From contig JACTAT010000049.1 of NCBI GenBank assembly GCA_014526335.1, positions 2,478,258 to 2,542,257 of the forward strand: a stretch of 64,000 bases of DNA. Reading direction: 5' to 3'. A program made the translations under genes and the position numbers. Position 1 is the first letter of the stretch; every line of letters starts with the position of its first letter. This DNA comes from Chrysaora quinquecirrha. Its lineage: Eukaryota; Cnidaria; Scyphozoa; Semaeostomeae; Pelagiidae. The notes beneath the pieces were generated by a model. The model was not told the DNA's origin and did no database searches. It saw only the letters and a list, made by a program, of their open reading frames with translations. Of the stretch, positions 57,541-64,000 are shown piece by piece.

Positions 57541-59193
57541 TATGAAAATTTTCTTAATCTTAGTTACACTTATCAAGTTACAAGTTACATTTTAATCTTA
57601 ATTTAATCTGAATCCTTTCCTGAATCCTTTTTCAAGATACTTTTCCTTAGTTTTGTTATTGTTTAAGTTGCTCTGTCCTGTCCTGTTCCTAGGTGTTGTT
57701 CCCGAGGGTCTTCATTATTCATGTTCCGCCTGTTCCACAGCATGCTCCTCAATCCGATTCCCTGGTCCAGGTTTTAACAGCGTTCTTAATTCATACTGTT
57801 CTATCTGTCAGAGCGCTTACGAAAATGCTGCTGACTGACCATAGACAGATGTAAACAAACTACAACTTTAAAGAAAATATTTTAAACGCCTGAAAATTTA
57901 TCATTTTCAAGTAAGGTGACAGAAACCAATTTATGACTATTATACAGAGTATAAGTAAAACTTTAACCTAGATCTCATGTCACATCTTATGTAAACTTGA
58001 AGCGGTGGCCCAAGGAATCAATTTGTTTGTTATAAACTTAGTTAAATTCTTTGCTCGGTAAGTGGGAGTACAGTGAAATTATCGAGGAAAAAAACATTGA
58101 AACAGAATCAGTATACTATTTATGTGAGAGGCGGATGTCATGCAAAGGGCATGCACAGAGTTGTACCCCGACTTCCGTAAACCAAACAAAATCCACTTTC
58201 AACGACCAAACGAATGTGTCAGTGAAAAAATAATACAATAAATTATTTTTCCTTAAGCAATTTAGGCTGAATCATTCCCGATGAAGGCAATTCGCTTTTT
58301 AAAGCAAATTTTAACTGAAGCCTTTTGAAATCACTTTCATTTTGATTTATTGGAAAGGAGAGCGTACCTGCACTGCATGCTAACAGAGATCATTGGTGCT
58401 TGAGTAAGCATTGCTGTAACCTTAGACTTCAATAGGGCAGTCACCAGTCAGTAATGTAATGTACTGTACGGTTGCTTACGAAAGTAAAACAAAGAAACGA
58501 GTAATACTGAAAATACATCTACCAGGCTTCCGTCAAAACAAGAAAGGATTTGCCAAGTAGGCGGAAGACATGCCAAGGGTCATGATCAACACAGCATGCT
58601 TACATTGTTGTACTCTTGCAAAATGTAATTCACCTGTCAACAGTCAGAAGAAGTTGCAAGAGGAAAACAGAAATTATTTTCGCATGACTAAACATAAAAC
58701 CAAAACCTGTCTTTTTGGATGGTAAATTAAATTTAATCTTCAATCATTTCGTCAAAGAACTTGTTAGGAAACGAAAACATCAAAAATTGAAATTCATTTT
58801 GATGCGAGTGTGCTTGAATGCGCGACTGAAATTTGTTCATGCTGGGCTATTCTTTCAAGTAGGACCAGTGAGGCAGATCAAAGAAGAAGGGTTAGCCCCA
58901 CTTACCCAGACGTCTGCAGCAGATACGAAAAACAAAGTAGTTTTGGCTCGCCTACCCTTCGGGCAGCAGAATCTTGCGAAAATGGCACATCCATATCGCG
59001 CACAGTCTGTGTAAACTAACTGACACAAAAAATTAGCTAATTGAATTATTCATGCATTAGTTATAAGAGATACAAATACTTAACAGGCTTTTCTGTAATC
59101 CGGTGGACTACCTTTGATTTACTGTTTCTTTTAAAGCAGTTATCAATGGATCGGGGATCCCTAAGCAGTGGAGTTGAATGATTTTCCAAAAAC
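57541..59193. other. No supported gene
   Basis: The overlapping ORFs at 58715-59019 lie in slightly GC-richer DNA but show no motif in either frame. Otherwise AT-rich. Confidence 0.35.
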
Positions 59194-59205
59194 TTCTTGG
59201 CTATT

Positions 59206-59619
59206 TGAGAATGGAGCGGCTGGTGAAATTATTCATATAGGCCGAATACGAATTTGTGCTCATGTGATATGAGCCTAACTGCATGCCTTTTGGTACCTTA
59301 GGCCAGGTATTAACCTTACATAGTAATATGCAAGACTTTGATACTCGTGTGACACGAGTCTAAAACTCTTGCAGTTACTCACCAGTTAGCCCAGCTCCGG
59401 TGGTTGTGTGATTAGCAATTGTGCTTCTCACGCAATAAACCCCGGTTCGATTCTCACACGTCACTGATGAGCTCCAATAAGAGCAAAACGCGTCTGGCAT
59501 TTGAGAATGGGGCGGCTGGTGGAATTATTCAGATAGGCGGAATACGAATTTGTGCTCATGTGATATGAGCCTAACTACATGTGTTTCGATACCTTAGGCC
59601 AGGTATCAACCTTACATAG
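59206..59619 (+). mobile_element. Dimeric tRNA-derived SINE with 12-bp target duplication
   Basis: A 118-bp body (59206-59324, starting TGAGAATGGAGCGGCTGG) is followed by a linker. A tRNA-like head comes next (about 59391-59465, B box GGTTCGATTC at 59444-59453), then a second copy of the body (59502-59619). The whole is flanked by the direct repeat TTCTTGGCTATT at 59194-59205 and 59620-59631. The two bodies are about 90 percent alike. The flanking repeat encloses both monomers, so they inserted together. Confidence 0.85.
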
Positions 59620-59779
59620 TTCTTGGCTATTCCTCAAACAACGTTTTCTGTGCAGTTTCCAACAAAAGGTAAAAGCCAGTCCAGCTTCGTTCTTAATTCA
59701 ATTATTTGGTTCGATTGTTGACATCACTGTTTTTGTATCCCCATGATAGAATAGAAAATTTCAGCAATCGCTTCAGAAC
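59620..59779. other. SINE flank
   Basis: Contains the right target duplication of the SINE; no other feature is seen. Confidence 0.4.
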
Positions 59780-60563
59780 TCCCTGATGCATTCTGGGCCA
59801 ATCCTCGAGTATAATTCTTGCACGGTAATTAAAGCTTCAACAAGCTGTGCTTCATCCAGAAACCCTCTAACCTCCTTTCCGTTGAGAAGTTTCAGCTTAA
59901 ATTGCTGGCGTATTCCTGTTACTGAAGAATCACGGGGAAGGAAGTAAAGTGCTGCTTCAAAAGCTCATTTCTGATTGACATGCAACCAATACCATATTCT
60001 CGAAGGCTGCCCCAAAACATTTAACAGATGACTTCCTTGAAAGTAATGTAAACTGCTTCTGCACAGTCTGCTTCTAAGCGGCCATATCTCTCTGCATTTT
60101 CTTGTGCATGAGGAAGAAGAGACACATATTTGAACCATGTAGCAAATTCTTCTTTACTCAATTTTAGATACTTTTTCCTATTCTTCAAACAATGCAAAGG
60201 GCTCGTTGCTTCTGCTGTTAATGTCCCTTCTACGGCCATTAGCACCTTTTTAAAATCAAAGCACTCTGAAAGTAGCGGTATCTACTAAATTGGGGAACGA
60301 CCTACAACCACCCACAACCACCCAAAATGATCTGCAACCATCCACAATGACCTGCAACTGCCCACAATGACCTACAGCCACCCACAAACCACCAACAATG
60401 ACCCACAACGATCAACAACAACAACGCTTATTATTAATACCTTATTATTAATACCACAACAACAACAATCATAATAACTAGCCTCAATTCCTTTCTCAGT
60501 CGCCTCATTTCCATTTTTCGCGCCATTTCCTGAATCTTCTGGGCTGCCTTCACTCGTGGTCAT
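59780..60563 (-). pseudogene. Unrecognised minus-strand gene, probably broken
   Basis: A possible first exon starts at ATG 60563 with an acidic leader (MTTSEGSPEDSGNGAKNGNE). After a TTAAAAAG acceptor near 60254 an open segment runs from 60245 to 60021 and reads RKKYLKLSKEEFATWFKYVS and RYGRLEADCAEAVYITFKEV. A further open frame, 59975-59780, reads AFEAALYFLPRDSSVTGIRQ and FLDEAQLVEALITVQELYSR. Composition is clearly coding-like, but stops or frame changes separate the pieces and no family is recognised. A CAACC-rich array lies in the presumed intron. Confidence 0.4.
60297..60420. repeat. 20-bp CAACCACCCACAATGACCTG tandem array
   Basis: Six or so degenerate units of about 20 bp end in a CAA run (60410-60424). 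Confidence 0.85.
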
Positions 60564-61119
60564 CGCTTTGTTGTGATGAACAGAGATTTCTACGGTGATG
60601 ATGGCCAGTGCGAACGAAATTATCGATGTAAGTATTATTCAAATGAAAGCTCAACCCAAATAAGTTCTCTTGTTTTATCTTGCTTTCTTTAGAAGGGATT
60701 GTGCATAATTGATAGGCCTAGAGATTTGTATATTTCAATTTACAGGACCACCACAACGAATGATGATTATTTGTTTTCTATTGGATATAATTAACGACCA
60801 GTTTTCCATTACTTGTGTTCTTAGGGAAATTGGAATGAATATGGAACAGATTGGAATGGGTTGCCTCTTACGGAAGAAACAACAGAAAGCGTGCAATACC
60901 AAAGATAAATTGTCCTCTAGAACATAGGGCAAAAATGTTTCGTATGCACGCGTGCAGGCACAACGCTATGAAACCGCTGAAAAAAAAGTTTAAAAAATTG
61001 GCGCTAACTCCCTGGAAAACAAAACAGCTGACTAAAACCCCCCAAAACCACTTCCGTCATTTCCAACAGCCAGGATAGCAATGCGTTTTTTAAAATTGGT
61101 TTTCCATGGCTTTTGAATT
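60564..61119. other. No supported gene
   Basis: Spacer between the divergent minus-strand ORF and the plus-strand zinc-finger segment. Overlapping short ORFs show no motif. Confidence 0.35.
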
Positions 61120-61757
61120 GAAATTTTGTTGGAAAAAGCGCAAACAACAAGATTTAGAAGCAAAAATGGTTGTGTCGTGTGTGGCCGGAAAAGCAACGCA
61201 AGGCCATTTCGCGAAATATCTAACTTTGAGGGGGAAAGAAGAGAAAAAAATTTTCTAAATTTCTCTTTAAATAACACAGTCGCTGGAGAAATATGTAAAC
61301 AACGCCTAATGCTGACAAGAAACTATGACAAAAGTGCAAAGTCATAGACAAAAGTAAGTTAACTGTACTTCTTCTAGTTCTTCTTTAAGTATTGTTTTAT
61401 TAAGCCAACCTATCTATACAGGCTTTGTTAGGACTATCTATTTCAAAATTTTCTACAGTAGGAATACAAAGAATATTGACATGGGTAATTGCATTAACAT
61501 TAGTATTTACAGGAGTTCAGCACTCTACAAACCAAGCCATACACAGCTGGTAATGATAATTGAATGCATAAATGTCATTAAATGCAATGTCTATACATAG
61601 CTTTTGTAGAGAAAAAACAGAAAGTCTTTTAGGTAACAACTATACCTCATATTTAACAATCAAGTAAAGGCCTAACTCAAATAATCTTAATTTTCTAGTC
61701 TAACAAGAAATGCAAATATGGTCGTCATCCAAAACGTCCTCCAAAACGATTTCAGCT
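61120..61757 (+). pseudogene. Possible N-terminal zinc-finger segment of a DUF6589-type gene
   Basis: 61159-61347 encodes NGCVVCGRKSNARPF ... NTVAGEICKQRLML, the CxxC ... GxICK pattern of the atypical N-terminal finger, although the final cysteine is replaced (CKQR). No ATG is in frame. A TTTTCTAG acceptor at about 61698 precedes NKKCKYGRHPKRPPKRF, a Pro/Lys-rich piece that could be the next exon. Weakly supported. Confidence 0.3.
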
Positions 61758-63210
61758 CTAGATATGGTGCTCTTATTATGCATGCGAATTTGGCAAACGT
61801 GAAGAGTTTCTGTGAACCTTTTCACAAAACTACAAGTCAAGGATATACCTTGTCTGCAAATGGAGCAAACTATGTTGAATTAGAACTGGACCAGCATATT
61901 TGTCACGGGATCTCAACAGACTAGAATCTTTTTAAAACAAAACAAAGTGGAAAGTCATCCAACTTTTAACATTTGTTGTGTTTGATTATCCTTCATTCTG
62001 TTTGATCGCAATTTTATTACATATTGACAATATTCATTGCCTGTTATGACATGCATATGTGCTTAAAGGGGTTGGGCTTGATATCATAATTCAACACAAA
62101 ATTGTTAAAATAATAACAAATATTAAAATGATATTCATGTATCAAATTCCATACATGTTTTAAACAAACAAATTTTATGTAAAATTGATAACTAAAAATT
62201 AATGTTTGACTTTCTGCACAAACTTATCTTGAGATCTGAGAGAATTCCTCCAGTTATTTACTGTTTTGAAACTTTACCTCATGCATGTTCAATTCTGGGT
62301 GAATTCATTGTTTTCTTGTTGCTCTCCTAGAAAGTTAAAAGTACAAAACCATTGTCAGTTTTTTCCATGTTTAAGTATCCACTTCATTATATTTGTTAAA
62401 AATACTTATTTTGTTAAAAATACTTACTTGTAGATTGCATATCTTTTTTCTATGAAACCAATCCTGCCAGATTAACAGTAAATACTACTTTTGGCTGCCC
62501 AGCAAAGGAAACGCAAACCACGAGCTTCTCCCCATGAGGTTGATGTCTATTTCGTTGTCCATTTCTGCAGCACACGCAACAAGAATGGGCCTAAAATTCA
62601 AACATGGAATGCTTGAGAGAGAAAGCAATTACATGTTTTAAAATGACAGATAACCCATAAAAAGCCAATTTTCCCAGAGATAACGACTGAATTTTGGATA
62701 AGTTGAAGGTTTCCTCTAAATAAGGATGATTATTTGGTGATGGATATAGGTGTGGATTTTTTTTCTATTAAACTCAGATAAATAGTCATAACATGGATGC
62801 CGTTATGAATTAGATTTGATTTGTGGTTACAGATTTGGACACAGATTATGATTGAATATTCGGTTCAAAATCTTTTTAGCCCGTTTCGGGCTATATTTTG
62901 TGTTTTTGTACTCCCTGGTAATCCTGTTGAGGTGATTTCCAGGAAAGTGTTATGGAGCTCTAAGTCTGATGCATTTTGAGCCCAATAATGTTGACATAGG
63001 GGTTCTTTGCAGCCCATGTCATCGGGTCTAATAAATATTGAAAATTGGGTCCCATGAAACTGGCCAATTTATCATGGAAAAGTCGGCCCGATGTAACCTT
63101 TTATTCTGAGATTAATCGGGTCGAAATATAGGGTCCTATAATTGTGTATAAATCGGCCCGATATATGGAGCTCAATAATGACTAAAAACACGGCCGGATA
63201 TATTAACCTC
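61758..63210. other. No firm gene
   Basis: A minus-strand segment at 62596-62430 lies between a TTTTAG acceptor and a GTAAGT donor and is Cys-containing, but it has a stop in each frame near its end. The rest is AT-rich. A GGGCCC-containing degenerate region begins near 62880. Confidence 0.3.
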
Positions 63211-63214
63211 TTTG

Positions 63215-63335
63215 CCTGGTTCAATATCGGGCCCTATAAATAACCGGCCAATTATCGGGCCCTATAAACAACCAAGTAATTATCAGGCCCAATAAACAAC
63301 CGATTAATTATGGAGCCCAATACATACCAATTGTC
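63215..63335. repeat. 28-bp tandem array (ATCGGGCCCTATAAA...)
   Basis: About four units of TCGGGCCCTATAAACAACC followed by a TAATTA end. Diverged single motifs extend upstream to about 63000. Confidence 0.8.
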
Positions 63336-63465
63336 TTATTGTCCAATTGTCATAATTGACACATAATGACCCGCATCATGCGATAATAATGACATAACTG
63401 ATAAGGTTGCATGGTATTGTCTGATGGTCAGACACATTTCTATGGTCAGACCTGTCCATTGTTCG

Positions 63466-63476
63466 CTTTATAAACC
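63466..63476 (+). promoter_or_regulatory. TATA-like box upstream of a small candidate gene
   Basis: CTTTATAAACC followed about 30 bp later by a purine-rich initiator-like stretch. It lies 150 bp before the proposed ATG at 63618. Confidence 0.35.
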
Positions 63477-63617
63477 GGAGCGCTGCAGTTAGAGAAGCAC
63501 AATATCTACTAAAGGAAATAAAAGAAAAGAACAAGCAGATTAACATTGCTGCAATGTGTGCGGGGAAATCTGACCGTTAGATTTCACTTCACTTCTGCTT
63601 TCCTTACTCAGCAATCA

Positions 63618-63880
63618 ATGTATTTGTCTGGTATTCAGTCTGTCTCAAGTTTCATAGGTCAGCCCGCTCGTTGTTCCGATATTTTATATTCTGCTACAAA
63701 GCTGTGCTTCATGTTGAAATATCCCTTTGTTTGCCATTGTTAATCAGTTTGATGACTTGTTTTACAGCCTGCATTGCTGCACCAATAGTAGCAACACAGG
63801 ATTTAACGAAGAACATAATAACACGAGAAAAGAATGCAGAAAAGACAACGAAGGAACTAAAGGAACTAGGAACTAGGTAG
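63618..63880 (+). CDS. Candidate small secreted peptide, two exons, 50 aa
   Basis: Exon 1 is 63618-63657 and exon 2 is 63768-63880; the intron is 110 bp with GT at 63658 and TTTTACAG at its end. Joining is in phase 1 and gives 50 codons ending at TAG 63878. The N-terminus (MYLSGIQSVSSFIACIAA then PIV) looks like a signal peptide with cleavage after ACIAA or nearby. The rest is Lys/Thr/Glu-rich (TREKNAEKTTKELKELGTR). No family is recognised. Evidence is limited to the splice fit, the signal-like start and a TATA box. Confidence 0.35.
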
Positions 63881-64000
63881 TAAAGGGATAGTAATTCTTT
63901 ATAATATATTTCTATTTCTATAATCTTGTATTTGAAGAATGTTTTTAGCCTTGTTCTTAGATGTCTTTGGAAATGATTGTGATTGGTTATGTTATGTCTT

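Noticed and set aside
58715..59019. Two overlapping plus-strand ORFs in slightly GC-richer DNA
   Set aside because: Neither frame shows a motif, splice fit or compositional advantage over the other.

Overview
The window is AT-rich, gene-poor and transposon-rich DNA from an invertebrate animal. It has GT-AG introns, tRNA-type SINE structure, and Ty1/copia, LINE, hAT, Tc1/mariner and PIF/Harbinger elements. Several multi-exon families of the kind expanded in cnidarians are present, such as DUF6589-type and KDZ-like proteins, and there is a repeat unit reading 'TATTTCCTCGAATAGGC'. A cnidarian is the best guess from these families; no ribosomal or mitochondrial marker is present to prove it.

Layout. 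1-4428: a nearly complete copia element on the minus strand, inserted at the tip of a small inverted-repeat element (4429-5018). 5.6-8.3 kb: a TGTGGTGG-type minisatellite interrupted by a hAT element with a perfect 8-bp target duplication, then a LINE fragment interrupted by a second hAT element. 10.6-12.2 kb: two exons of an integrase-like gene. 12.3-16.4 kb: several members of one TA-flanked MITE family, a 72-bp tandem array and a hAT-like remnant. 17.1-21.3 kb: a four-exon RING/TRAF-type zinc-finger gene with consistent splice phases, the best intact host gene here; its last intron carries a 0.7-kb foldback. 22.8-23.5 kb: a second minisatellite block interrupted by a MITE. 23.8-29.0 kb, minus strand: two DUF6589-type exons and a decayed gene ending in a Myb/SANT domain. 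29.9-30.7 kb: a LINE fragment. 34.3-42.1 kb, minus strand: a decayed gene with a PIN/FEN-like core and a CXC tail, a KDZ-like remnant, and a C2H2 zinc-finger gene. 42.6-45.0 kb: two unrecognised ORFs and a decayed Tc1. 45.6-45.8 kb: three abutting hairpins. 46.5-48.4 kb: 46-bp and 105-bp tandem arrays. 49.7-53.4 kb: a LINE split by a 2974-bp PIF/Harbinger element. 54.7-60.6 kb: remnants of unnamed families and a dimeric SINE with a 12-bp target duplication. 61-64 kb: a possible zinc-finger exon, a 28-bp array and a small candidate secreted-peptide gene.

Most coding sequence is mobile-element derived and decayed. Many breaks are single-base frameshifts, some in homopolymer runs, so assembly error cannot be excluded for the younger elements. 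No operon-like cooperation between genes is apparent; the organising theme is nested insertion, with empty-site comparisons that date insertions relative to each other.
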